A stretch of DNA of 43,991 nucleotides from an uncultured Ruminococcus sp. GTDB taxonomy: Bacteria > Bacillota > Clostridia > Oscillospirales > Ruminococcaceae. Below the pieces are notes generated by a model. That model had not been told where the DNA came from. It did no database searches and was given only the letters and a program-made list of their open reading frames with translations. Shown here piece after piece: positions 1 through 8,703 of the stretch. Every line of letters starts with the position of its first letter. Within the stretch, counting starts at the first letter, position 1. The stretch lies in the NCBI GenBank assembly GCA_902776945.1, contig CACYSH010000013.1:1-43991 (forward strand). Direction: 5' to 3'. The position numbers were made by a program, and so were the translations under genes.

Positions 1-1
1 C

Positions 2-3000
2 TTTAAGTTCATTTCGCTCGGAGAACTGTCCGGTGACACGATAATCGCAAGCGGCACCTGCGGCGAGAATCTTACATGGAAACTCACCAAAGAGGGAACG
101 CTCACCATAAGCGGCACGGGAGAGATGAAATTTGCCAAAGGTGACGTTGGACGTGAAAAGCCCTGGTCTGACAAGAAGGAGAGTATAAAGAAAGTTATAA
201 TCGAAGACGGCGTTACAAGCGTCGGCGACGAGGCTTTCTACGGCTGCAAAAACCTTGCGGACGTAAGCCTGCCCGACAGTATCACAGGCGTTGGCAGCAA
301 TGCTTTTAACGATACGCCGTGGTTAAGCGCAAAGCAAACCGAAGATCCTCTTGTTATAGTGAATAACCTTCTTATCGACGGAAAAAAAGCAAAAGGAAAT
401 ATTATTATTCCCGACGGCGTTACAGGCATTGCCGATAATGCTTTCCACTACACCAACGGCATTACTGGCGTAAAATTCCCCGACAGCCTTACAAGCATCG
501 GAAACTGTGCCTTCAATGACTGCGAAAAGCTTGCGGGTGCTTTAATAATACCGGACAGCGTTACATACATTGGCGAGGGCGCTTTTGAAAGCTGTATAAG
601 CATTACAAAATTATCTTTGCCCAACAGCATTACGAGTATTAGCAAGGAAGCGTTTTGGGACTGTAACAGTCTTACGGAAGTTACCCTGCCGGACAGCGTT
701 ACAAGCATAGGCGATACGGCTTTTGCCAGCTGCGCAAACCTTGCAGAAGTAAATATCCCCTGCGGCGTTACAAGCATAGGCGAAAGTGCTTTTCAGGGCT
801 GCATAAAGCTGAAAGGCATAAAGCTGCCCGAAAGCCTTACAAGCATCGGGGAATATGCTTTTTACTTCACCGGTCTTGAAAGCCTTACCATTCCGGACGG
901 CGTTGAAAGCGTCGGCAAAGAAGCCTTCTTTAACTGCCGGGATCTTAAAAATGTCACTATCCCGAAAAGCGTTCAGAACATAGGCTCTTATGCTTTCGGA
1001 TACAGAAATGAAGAACGTGATTATTTCAAATATGATGGTTTCACAATAACGGGCTATATAGGCACCGCCGCCGAGACTTACGCAAATCGATACGGCTTTA
1101 AGTTCATATCCCTCGTTGACAGCGGCACCTGCGGCGAGAATCTCACATGGGAGCTTGACAGCAATGGTACGCTTACCATAAACGGCATGGGGGAAATGCT
1201 TTTTGACAGCGATGAAGCGCCGTGGTACGAAAACCACAATAATATAAAGAATGTCATCATCAAAAACGGCGTTACAAACATTGACGACTATGCTTTTGAC
1301 GGCTGCAAGAACCTTACAAGCGTCACTATCCCCAAGAGCGTTATCCGCATAGGCAAGGAGGCTTTCTGCGGCTGCGCAAGCCTTACCGGCATAGTTATCC
1401 CCGACGGCGTTGCAGGCATCGGCAAAGAAGCGTTCTCGGGCTGCAAGAGCCTTGCGGACATAACGTTCCCCGAAAGCCTGACGTACTTCGGCAGTCATGC
1501 GCTTGACGATACGGCATGGTTCAAAGCAAAGCAGGAGGAAAACCCGCTCGTTATTGTGAACAACATTCTTATCAACGGGCGCAAAGCAGACGGAGACGTT
1601 ACCGTTCCCGACGGCGTTGTGCTTATCTGCCCGAGCGCTTTTTACGGCTGCAAAAGCATTACAAGTGTTGTTCTGCCTGACAGTGTTGAAAACATCGGCA
1701 GCTGCGCTTTCGACAGCTGCACGAACCTTGCGCGGGTAAAGCTGCCGGAAGGCATTACCGGGATAGCAGGCGGCACCTTCCATTTATGCACGGCGCTTAC
1801 CGATGTTACTATCCCCGAAAGCGTTGAAAATATTGAAGAATCGGCTTTCTACGGCTGCAAGAGCCTTGAAGACATAACTATCCCCGACGGCGTAAAGAGC
1901 ATAAGAAACAGCGCCTTTATGGGCTGCGAAAGCCTTAAAAACATTACGATCCCCGCAGGAGTTTCCGTCATAGAAGACAAGGCATTCGGTTATACCTACT
2001 TAGAACCGGACAGTTCTTCCGAGCTTGCTGTCACAGACTTCACGATAACAGGATACGCAGGCACCGCCGCCGAAACTTATGCCAACGAAAACGGCTTTAA
2101 ATTTACAGTACCCGCGCCCAAAAGCGGCACCTGCGGGGCATACAGCCAGAATCAGGGCAAAAACCTCACCTGGACGCTTGACAGCGAGGGTACGCTCACG
2201 GTCAGCGGCATGGGGGCTATGGCTGACTATAACAACGGCAATGAAAACGCTCCGTGGTACGAAAGCAGGAATGACATTAAGAAGGTAGTTATAGAAGGTT
2301 TCGTTACAAACATCGGTGCCCGTGCTTTCTATGGCTGCAACAACCTTACGGACATTACTTTACCGAGAGGCATGAAAAGCATCGGCGAAACAGCCTTCTG
2401 TTTCTGCGAAAGCCTTGAAAGCATAACTCTCCCGGACAGTATTGCAAGCATAGGCAGCTATGCCTTCCAGGACTGCAAAAACCTCAAAAACATAAATATC
2501 CCGAATAATGTTACAAGTATTGGCAGAAATGCTTTCTATGGCTGCAAACGCATTACAAGCATAACGCTGCCGGACAGTATTAAAAGTATCGAGGAAGCTA
2601 CGTTCTATAATTGCTCAAGACTTACAAGCGTTACTATCCCGGATAGTGTTATAAGCATCGGCAAAAATGCTTTTAACAACTGTCAAAGGCTCAGAAAAGT
2701 TACTATCCCGGCGAGCGTTACAGACATCGGCAGCAACGCTTTCGGGTATTATGTAGACAGTAAATATTTTGTCAGCAAGATCGACGGCTTCAAGATAACA
2801 GGATACGCAGGCACCGCCGCCGAAACTTATGCCAACGAAAACGGCTTTGAGTTCATCGCGCTTGAAAAAGAAGTTTTCGCCGACCTCGACGGCAGCGGCG
2901 CGGCTGACGTTGACGACCTCGTTTTAATGCAGAAAAAGGTCGCGGGCTGGAAGGTCGGCTTGGACGAAAAATCCGCCGACTTAAACGGCGACGGCAATGT

Positions 3001-3076
3001 TGACGTTGAAGACCTTGTTCTTATGCAGAAGATAGTTGCGGGCTGGAAGGTCGAAAAGCCCGAAGCTCTTAAATAA
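2..3076 (+). CDS. BspA-like leucine-rich-repeat surface protein with C-terminal dockerin (5' end outside window)
   Basis: The reading frame is open from the first bases of the window, so the true start lies upstream; 1,024 residues are visible. The protein is made of repeated modules: a header of the type CGENLTW-LD-GTLTISG-GEM (around residues 20-40, 375-395 and 710-730), then many LRR_5 repeats of about 23 residues (pattern IPDGVTSIG-AFxGCxxL), closed by a GFTITGYAGTAAETYAN-type segment. The last 65 residues hold two calcium-binding dockerin repeats (DLDGSGAADVDDLVLMQK and DLNGDGNVDVEDLVLMQK). Dockerins bind cohesins on scaffoldins, so this should be a secreted protein attached to a cellulosome-like complex or the cell surface; LRR_5/BspA proteins often mediate adhesion. 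Ligand unknown. It is closely related to the next gene and probably arose with it by duplication. Confidence 0.9.
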   Translation, partial: FKFISLGELSGDTIIASGTCGENLTWKLTKEGTLTISGTGEMKFAKGDVGREKPWSDKKESIKKVIIEDGVTSVGDEAFYGCKNLADVSLPDSITGVGSNAFNDTPWLSAKQTEDPLVIVNNLLIDGKKAKGNIIIPDGVTGIADNAFHYTNGITGVKFPDSLTSIGNCAFNDCEKLAGALIIPDSVTYIGEGAFESCISITKLSLPNSITSISKEAFWDCNSLTEVTLPDSVTSIGDTAFASCANLAEVNIPCGVTSIGESAFQGCIKLKGIKLPESLTSIGEYAFYFTGLESLTIPDGVESVGKEAFFNCRDLKNVTIPKSVQNIGSYAFGYRNEERDYFKYDGFTITGYIGTAAETYANRYGFKFISLVDSGTCGENLTWELDSNGTLTINGMGEMLFDSDEAPWYENHNNIKNVIIKNGVTNIDDYAFDGCKNLTSVTIPKSVIRIGKEAFCGCASLTGIVIPDGVAGIGKEAFSGCKSLADITFPESLTYFGSHALDDTAWFKAKQEENPLVIVNNILINGRKADGDVTVPDGVVLICPSAFYGCKSITSVVLPDSVENIGSCAFDSCTNLARVKLPEGITGIAGGTFHLCTALTDVTIPESVENIEESAFYGCKSLEDITIPDGVKSIRNSAFMGCESLKNITIPAGVSVIEDKAFGYTYLEPDSSSELAVTDFTITGYAGTAAETYANENGFKFTVPAPKSGTCGAYSQNQGKNLTWTLDSEGTLTVSGMGAMADYNNGNENAPWYESRNDIKKVVIEGFVTNIGARAFYGCNNLTDITLPRGMKSIGETAFCFCESLESITLPDSIASIGSYAFQDCKNLKNINIPNNVTSIGRNAFYGCKRITSITLPDSIKSIEEATFYNCSRLTSVTIPDSVISIGKNAFNNCQRLRKVTIPASVTDIGSNAFGYYVDSKYFVSKIDGFKITGYAGTAAETYANENGFEFIALEKEVFADLDGSGAADVDDLVLMQKKVAGWKVGLDEKSADLNGDGNVDVEDLVLMQKIVAGWKVEKPEALK

Positions 3077-3089
3077 CACACCGACCGCA

Positions 3090-3119
3090 CGGCGGAGCTT
3101 TTACGGCTCCGCCGTTTTT
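3090..3119 (+). terminator. Rho-independent terminator of the first LRR-dockerin gene
   Basis: Nine-base-pair GC-rich stem (CGGCGGAGC / GCTCCGCCG) with a TTTAC-type loop followed by TTTTT, 14 bases after the stop codon. An almost identical hairpin ends the second LRR gene at 6634-6663. Confidence 0.9.
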
Positions 3120-3135
3120 GTTAAAATGAAAACAA

Positions 3136-3500
3136 AGTGAGGGCAAACTAAAAGTCTTAGGAAGGGGGGCTGGGGGACAACCCTTCTTCAGAAGGGTTTC
3201 CCCCAGCGACTGAGCGGTTCAAGCATCAAATCGGAGAAAGAAAATTGAACGGCTAAAAAATAAAATCGGCAATTTCAAGAAAGACTAACAAAAACGCACA
3301 AACGATAAAATCAGCAGAACGTAACGGAAACAAAGAAATTGCCGATTTTATTGCGTGAAAGAGCGCAGCGATTTTCACGCAATAATAGCGCGACGGCAGG
3401 AAATATCCTCGCGGCATGGAAATGTCTGTGTGTAGGGGCGCAAATTTTCTCGTCCGTGAATTGCCATATCCTCGCGCAATTCTTTGCGCAAATTACAGCA
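3136..3500 (+). repeat. Composite intergenic repeat, copy 1 (forward)
   Basis: Fills most of the 530-base gap between the two LRR genes. In order: a conserved stretch with AAAGTCTTAGGAAG, a G-rich hairpin (CTGGGGGA...TCCCCCAG), GAGCGGTTCAAG, a 90-bp core with perfect 15-bp inverted arms TAAAATCGGCAATTT (3261-3275) and AAATTGCCGATTTTA (3336-3350), a GCGTGAAAGAGCGCAGCGATTTTCACGC hairpin zone, and GTAGGGGCGCA. The same order recurs at 20495-20777, 25470-25800 and 40140-40465, and partly at 15541-15700. Confidence 0.85.
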
Positions 3501-3610
3501 TCACTCATTTATTATATTTAGATAAATAAAACCGTACATCAGAACCTTTTATCTCTGCTCTTTTCGCGTATTGCACAAATTCGATATTAAACAATTGTGA
3601 AATAACGTGC

Positions 3611-3639
3611 TTGATTTGCAATACAAAATAGTGTATAAT
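3611..3639 (+). promoter_or_regulatory. Promoter of second LRR-dockerin gene
   Basis: TTGATT (3611-3616), 17-base spacer, TATAAT (3634-3639). It overlaps the apparent upstream GTG start at 3607, which supports starting the protein at the ATG at 3676. Confidence 0.8.
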
Positions 3640-3675
3640 AGTATAGAAACATTTTATATACAAGGAGGTCATTTT

Positions 3676-6621
3676 ATGAATAAACGATTTTTAAGCGGAC
3701 TGGCTGCACTGGCTATGGTCTTTTCGGGAGCAGGTGCGCTCCCCGGAGGGACGTTCGAGTGGGTCGATCTTGTCGCAAGCGCGGATATTATTATTGACAG
3801 CGGCAAATGCGGCGAGAAGCTCACATGGGAGCTTGACAGCGAGGGTACGCTTACCATAAGCGGCACGGGAGAAATGTATAATTTCGGCGACTATCTTGGT
3901 GAACCCAATCCTCAGCCGTGGCTCGATAACATCGAAAATATCAAAAAGGTCGTTATAGGCAACGGAGTAACGACCATCGGATCGGACGCATTTTACGAGT
4001 GCGAAAACATTGAAAGCGTCGAACTGCCCGACTCTCTGACTCATATCGGTACTTTCGCGTTTTCTTTCTGCTACGGTCTGAAAAGCGTGACTATCCCCGA
4101 CAATGTAGAGACGATCGACTTTTATGCGTTCGCGAGATGCACGAATCTTGAAAACGTCACTATCTCCAACAGCGTTAAGGTCATTATGGACGGAGCCTTT
4201 TTCAACTGCACGAACATCAAAAACGTAACTATCCCAAAAAACGTTACGATGATCGGCGATATAGCCTTCGGTTATCATTATGATGATACTAAAGGAGACG
4301 TTATAAACGAAGGCTTCACCATAACCGGCAGCAAAGGCTCCGCCGCCGAAAAGTACGCCAAAGATAAAGGCTTTGAGTTCATCGACATTAACACCACGTT
4401 CGAAACAATCGCCGGCGGCGAATGCGGCGAAAACTGCACATGGACTCTCGACAGCGAAGGCACATTTACCGTAAGCGGCACCGGGGACATGATAGATACC
4501 GCTGACGACCCGTTCTCATTGCCTTGGAACAGCTATCGGAATGACATCAAAAAGGTAGTCATCGAGGACGGCATTACATCTATCGGCTGCGAAGCATTTT
4601 ACGGCTGCACGAACCTCACAAATGTAGTTTTTTCCAAAACTCTTATAAAAATCGGCGGACGGTGCTTCTATTGCTGCCCGAACCTTAAAAACGTGAATAT
4701 CCCGAGAAACGTTTCCGAGATAGGATACAGAACTTTCGGCTACGACGAGGATGCAGGAGTTGTCAAGGTTGAAGGCTTTACCATAACGGGCTATACCAAT
4801 TCCGATGCCGAGCTTTACGCCAGGAAAAACGAAATTGAGTTTGTTTCGATAGGCTATCTGCCCGCCGTTATTTTATACGCCGGCAATTACGGCGATGAGA
4901 TCTCATGGTCGCTCGACACTGAGGGAACGCTTACCTTAGAAGGCTATGGAACAATGCCCAATGCAACGTTACTATCGGATCTGCCGTGGAATGATTACCT
5001 TGAAGATATAAAGAAAGTAGACATCGAATACGGCGTTTATAACATCGGCGGTGCTGCTTTCGCCGATTGCCCGAACCTTGAAAGCGTGTCTATCCCTTAC
5101 GGCGTTAACGACATAGGCTATAATGCGTTCACCTACTGCACGAAGCTCACAAGCGTAACGCTGCCCGAAAGCGTTATGTCGATAGGCTACGGCGCTTTCT
5201 ATAACTGCCCGAATCTTTTGTACATAAACATACCCGAAAGCGTTACCGAGATCGGCTCGGGCGCATTGGACGAAACAGCATGGATGAAAGCCCGTCAGGA
5301 AGAAAACCCGCTGGTAATCGTGAACGATATGCTTATCAACGGATTGGCGGCGAAAGGCAGCGTTACCATACCTGACAGCGCTACCGAAATCATTGAGGGC
5401 GCGTTCTATGAGAGCAGCGATCTTGAAAGCCTTACCGTTACCGGCGACACCGAGAACATCGGCGATTTTATATGCTTCAAATGTGAAAACCTTTCAAGCG
5501 TTACTATTGAGGAAGGCGTTAAGAAGGTAGGCGAATATGCTTTCTGCCTGTGCAGCAACCTGAAAAACGTTACTATCCCCGCAAGCGTTGAGGAGATAGG
5601 AAACTTCGCCTTTGGCTATATTGATAAGTATAACGATTATGAACCCCTTGAAGGCTTCACCATTACCGGCTACAACGACACTGCCGCCGAGATCTACGCT
5701 GCCGAAAACGGCTTTGAGTTCATCTCGCTCGGCGAGATCCCCGAGCCCCAGGTAATCGCCGACGGCGAATGCGGCGAGAACTGCACATGGACTCTCGACA
5801 ACCTCGGTACGCTCACTATCAGCGGCACGGGAGATATGGAAGATTATACTTTTTCAAAAGCTCCGTGGTATACATATAGAGACAACATTAAAAATCTTGT
5901 AGTAGAGGACGGCGTTACGGGCATCGGCAAAAACGCTTTCCAGGACTGCAAAAAAATCAAAAACTTTACTATCGCGGACAGCGTTAAGCAAATTAAAGAG
6001 TATGCTTTCTGCGGATGTTCGGGTATCAAGGAATTAAATCTACCGGATAGCGTTGAGACTATCGGCAGCCGTGCTTTCAAGGACTGCACAGGTCTCAGAA
6101 TCATATATGACTGGAACGGCGTTAAAAGCATCGGCAACTCGGCTTTTGAAAGCTGCACAAGCCTTGAAAGCATAATACTTCCGGACAAAATTACAAGCAT
6201 CGGCAAAAATGCTTTCTTAAACTGCCCGAAGACATTGTTCGTATATGTTCCGCTTAACGTTACCAAGATCGGCGAAAAGGCTTTCGGCTATGCCGGAGAT
6301 AAGAAGACCGAAGGCTTCACCGTAGCAGGCTACTCGAACACTGTCTCTGAAAAGTACGCGGCTGACAACAAATTTGAGTTCATTCAGCTCACTATTTACG
6401 GCGACATCAGCGGCGACAACAAAACCGACGTTGACGACCTCGTTTTAATGCAGAAAAAGGTCGCGGGCTGGAATGTCGATGACCAGTTAAAAGATCCTTA
6501 TCCTTACGACGACAGAGAGCCTGCCGACCTGAACGGCGACGGCAATGTTGACGTTGACGACCTTGTGCTTATGCAGAAGATCGTCGCGGGCTGGAAGGTC
6601 GAAGAAATCATTAATTTCTGA
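3676..6621 (+). CDS. Secreted BspA-like leucine-rich-repeat protein with C-terminal dockerin
   Basis: 981 residues from the ATG at 3676, which follows AAGGAGG at the right distance and lies downstream of a consensus promoter; a GTG at 3607 in the same frame lies upstream of the promoter and is not the start. Residues 1-35 form a signal peptide (MNKRFLSG, hydrophobic core, VASA cleavage region). Four modules follow, each beginning CGE-xxTWxLDxxGTLTIxGxG and containing several LRR_5 repeats, each ending in a GFTITGY-type segment. The C-terminus carries two dockerin calcium loops (DISGDNKTDVDDLVLMQK, DLNGDGNVDVDDLVLMQK) separated by an acidic insert. The expected location is outside the cell, docked to a cohesin. 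It is a paralogue of the upstream gene; function beyond adhesion or scaffold attachment cannot be read from sequence. Confidence 0.93.
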   Translation: MNKRFLSGLAALAMVFSGAGALPGGTFEWVDLVASADIIIDSGKCGEKLTWELDSEGTLTISGTGEMYNFGDYLGEPNPQPWLDNIENIKKVVIGNGVTTIGSDAFYECENIESVELPDSLTHIGTFAFSFCYGLKSVTIPDNVETIDFYAFARCTNLENVTISNSVKVIMDGAFFNCTNIKNVTIPKNVTMIGDIAFGYHYDDTKGDVINEGFTITGSKGSAAEKYAKDKGFEFIDINTTFETIAGGECGENCTWTLDSEGTFTVSGTGDMIDTADDPFSLPWNSYRNDIKKVVIEDGITSIGCEAFYGCTNLTNVVFSKTLIKIGGRCFYCCPNLKNVNIPRNVSEIGYRTFGYDEDAGVVKVEGFTITGYTNSDAELYARKNEIEFVSIGYLPAVILYAGNYGDEISWSLDTEGTLTLEGYGTMPNATLLSDLPWNDYLEDIKKVDIEYGVYNIGGAAFADCPNLESVSIPYGVNDIGYNAFTYCTKLTSVTLPESVMSIGYGAFYNCPNLLYINIPESVTEIGSGALDETAWMKARQEENPLVIVNDMLINGLAAKGSVTIPDSATEIIEGAFYESSDLESLTVTGDTENIGDFICFKCENLSSVTIEEGVKKVGEYAFCLCSNLKNVTIPASVEEIGNFAFGYIDKYNDYEPLEGFTITGYNDTAAEIYAAENGFEFISLGEIPEPQVIADGECGENCTWTLDNLGTLTISGTGDMEDYTFSKAPWYTYRDNIKNLVVEDGVTGIGKNAFQDCKKIKNFTIADSVKQIKEYAFCGCSGIKELNLPDSVETIGSRAFKDCTGLRIIYDWNGVKSIGNSAFESCTSLESIILPDKITSIGKNAFLNCPKTLFVYVPLNVTKIGEKAFGYAGDKKTEGFTVAGYSNTVSEKYAADNKFEFIQLTIYGDISGDNKTDVDDLVLMQKKVAGWNVDDQLKDPYPYDDREPADLNGDGNVDVDDLVLMQKIVAGWKVEEIINF

Positions 6622-6633
6622 TATTTTACCGCA

Positions 6634-6663
6634 CGGCGGAGCTTTTACGGCTCCGCCGTTTTT
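6634..6663 (+). terminator. Rho-independent terminator of second LRR-dockerin gene
   Basis: Stem CGGCGGAGC / GCTCCGCCG followed by TTTTT; same as the hairpin after the first LRR gene, including flanking bases, which indicates duplication of the whole 3' end. Confidence 0.9.
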
Positions 6664-6801
6664 GCGCCCGAACGCGAATAGAACGCCTTTTTTCGGCAGA
6701 TAATACTCCGCAGAAACGCAGTTTTGTCCAATTGTGCAAGATGTACAAAATATCTTGCTTATAATCTGCTAAAATTTGCAGGCGTTTTTTTGCAAATATA
6801 C

Positions 6802-6828
6802 TTGACATTTTGCTTAAAAAGGTATAAA
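6802..6828 (+). promoter_or_regulatory. Promoter of the hrcA-dnaK operon
   Basis: TTGACA (6802-6807) and TATAAA (6823-6828), spacing 15 bases; an overlapping TAAACT would give 17. It lies directly upstream of the first CIRCE operator, the usual arrangement for HrcA-repressed sigma-A promoters. Confidence 0.75.
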
Positions 6829-6834
6829 CTATTA

Positions 6835-6861
6835 TTAGCACTCGGAGAGTATGAGTGCTAA
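6835..6861 (+). promoter_or_regulatory. CIRCE operator 1 (HrcA binding site)
   Basis: Perfect match to the CIRCE consensus: TTAGCACTC, nine bases, GAGTGCTAA. Binding of HrcA here represses the operon until heat shock. Confidence 0.97.
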
Positions 6862-6884
6862 CACTCGGAAATGACCAGTGCTAA
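6858..6884 (+). promoter_or_regulatory. CIRCE operator 2 (overlapping, slightly degenerate)
   Basis: CTAACACTC, nine bases, CAGTGCTAA: 7/9 and 8/9 matches to the two CIRCE arms with the correct N9 spacing, offset 23 bp from the first site and sharing CTAA with it. Confidence 0.7.
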
Positions 6885-6903
6885 CTTGAAGGGAGCGGAT
6901 AGC

Positions 6904-7929
6904 ATGGACAGCCGAAAGCTGAAGATCTTACAGGCGGTCGTTGACGAATATATCGTTTCTGGCGAGCCTGTCGGCTCCAAGGCGATAATGAAGCACGTTA
7001 AGGCTTCGTCGGCAACTATCCGCAACGAAATGGCGGAGCTTGAAAAGCAGGGCTACCTCGAACAGCCGCACACCTCCGCAGGCAGGGTGCCGACCTACAC
7101 GGGCTTTCGGCTTTATGTCGATACGCTCATGGAAAGAAGCTCACTCTCCGACGACGAAAAGCGAATGCTCGACGGTATGCTCGACAGAAACGCCTCGACC
7201 GAGGAAGAGCTGGTAAGCTCCGCGTCGTTGGCTCTTTCGCAGCTGACGAAATGCGCGTCGGTGGTGGCAAGCTCCGCGCCGAAGTTCTCGCTTATCTCCA
7301 AAGTCGAGGTGATACCCACAGGAAAGCGTATGTACGTTATCCTTATGATAACCTCGGGCGGCACGATAAAGAACAAGGTCTGCCGGCTGGAATTTGACCT
7401 TACGAACGATCAGCTGCAATTCCTTGACAGCTATCTTTCGGAGCATCTGGAGGGCGTTCCTGTCGATGAAATTTCGGACGAGACCTTTGAAAAGCTAAAG
7501 ACCGCTATGGGCGCTTACATGATGTCGCTCACGCCGCTGCTTTCCGAGCTTTTCACTCTTGCCAAAGAGATGACCGCGCAGGACATAAAGCTCTCGGGAG
7601 CGAAAAACCTGCTTACCTGCAAGGATTTTGACCAGACGGAGATAATCAACTTTTTGGACAGCGACAACCGCCGCGAGATAATGCGGTTTGTGGACGACAG
7701 TTTCAGCGGCTTGCAGGTGACGTTTTCGCCCGAGCATGACGGGTTTGTGATACACAATTCGTCGGTGATAACAGCGCCTTTCAAGAAAGGCGGCAGGACG
7801 GCGGGAGCGTTGGGGCTGATAGGTCCGATGAGGATTGATTATGCGAAGTTTATTCCGTATCTTGAATACTTCTCGCAGCGGATAACCGATCTGCTTGAAG
7901 AACGAGGAGAAACGGAAGAAGACGAATAG
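6904..7929 (+). CDS. hrcA: Heat-inducible transcription repressor HrcA
   Basis: 341 residues from the ATG at 6904 (AAGGGAG upstream); an in-frame ATG at 6871 lies inside the second CIRCE and is less likely. N-terminal winged helix with the family signature SSATIRNEMAELEKQGYL and the QPHTSAGRVPT segment, then a GAF-like dimerisation region with the usual C-terminal GPMRIDYAKFIPYLE motif. HrcA binds CIRCE and is kept active by GroE chaperonin in the known systems. First gene of the operon hrcA-grpE-dnaK-dnaJ; autoregulated through the two CIRCE sites at 6835-6884. Confidence 0.97.
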   Translation: MDSRKLKILQAVVDEYIVSGEPVGSKAIMKHVKASSATIRNEMAELEKQGYLEQPHTSAGRVPTYTGFRLYVDTLMERSSLSDDEKRMLDGMLDRNASTEEELVSSASLALSQLTKCASVVASSAPKFSLISKVEVIPTGKRMYVILMITSGGTIKNKVCRLEFDLTNDQLQFLDSYLSEHLEGVPVDEISDETFEKLKTAMGAYMMSLTPLLSELFTLAKEMTAQDIKLSGAKNLLTCKDFDQTEIINFLDSDNRREIMRFVDDSFSGLQVTFSPEHDGFVIHNSSVITAPFKKGGRTAGALGLIGPMRIDYAKFIPYLEYFSQRITDLLEERGETEEDE

Positions 7930-8043
7930 AAGATAATCGCAAAGAAAAGCGCGAAGGTCAAAAAATCCCACCCCTACAATAAACACGCATAGATAATTAC
8001 AATAAATAACAATAAAAAATTATACGAGGAGGCAGTATACAAC

Positions 8044-8616
8044 ATGGGTAAAGACATCGACCTTGAAAACGAAATAGAAAAGGAAGCCGCCGAAGCAGAA
8101 GCCGAGGCAGTCGAGAAAGAAGCGGAAGAGACCGAAGAAGAAGCCGCCGAATCCGCGGAAGAAAGCGCAGACAACTCCGCAGAGGAAAAGCTCAAAAAGG
8201 AGCTTGCCGAGCAGAAGGACAAATATTTAAGGCTTATGGCGGAGTACGACAACTACCGCAAGCGCACCGCAAAACAGCAGCTTGAAACGAGAGAATCCGC
8301 AGTCGGCGATACGGTGCTTAAAATAATCACTATCTTCGACAACTTCGAAAGAGCCGCCGAGACCGAATGCTCCGACGAGAAATACAAGGCGGGCGTGGAA
8401 ATGATACTTAAACAGTTCAGGGACGCGCTCGACAAGATGAACGTGAAAATAATCGACCCGACAGGCGAACAGTTCGACCCCGCAAAGGCGAACGCTGTGA
8501 ACCAGATAGAAGACCCCGAACTCGGCGAAAACGTCGTGGCGCAGGTCTTCGAAAAGGGAGTTATGATAGGCGACAAGGTTATCCGCTATCCTATGGTAGT
8601 GGTTGCCAATCCGTAG
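8044..8616 (+). CDS. grpE: Nucleotide exchange factor GrpE
   Basis: 190 residues, started by AGGAGG about 12 bases upstream of the ATG. The first 60 residues are an acidic Glu/Ala coiled coil, followed by the conserved EYDNYRKRT helix and the C-terminal beta domain ending VIRYPMVVVAN. GrpE is the cytoplasmic dimer that releases ADP from DnaK in the chaperone cycle. It lies 114 bases after hrcA and 87 bases before dnaK, as in other Firmicutes. Confidence 0.97.
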   Translation: MGKDIDLENEIEKEAAEAEAEAVEKEAEETEEEAAESAEESADNSAEEKLKKELAEQKDKYLRLMAEYDNYRKRTAKQQLETRESAVGDTVLKIITIFDNFERAAETECSDEKYKAGVEMILKQFRDALDKMNVKIIDPTGEQFDPAKANAVNQIEDPELGENVVAQVFEKGVMIGDKVIRYPMVVVANP

Positions 8617-8703
8617 TCAAAAAACTACACCGCTTAATTTTTCAAACACATGAAGCAAAAGAATACACCAGTATAATATATGATATAAAAGGAGATATGA
8701 CTT

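Noticed and set aside
611-1783. 390-codon minus-strand ORF opposite the first LRR gene
   Set aside because: Mirror of the repetitive LRR coding strand; no ribosome site, repetitive nonsense composition, and the plus-strand frame has clear domains.
448-2800. Regularly spaced repeats in the LRR genes as a CRISPR array
   Set aside because: The roughly 69-base periodicity is the coding of 23-residue LRR units in an open reading frame; repeats are not identical and no cas genes are present.
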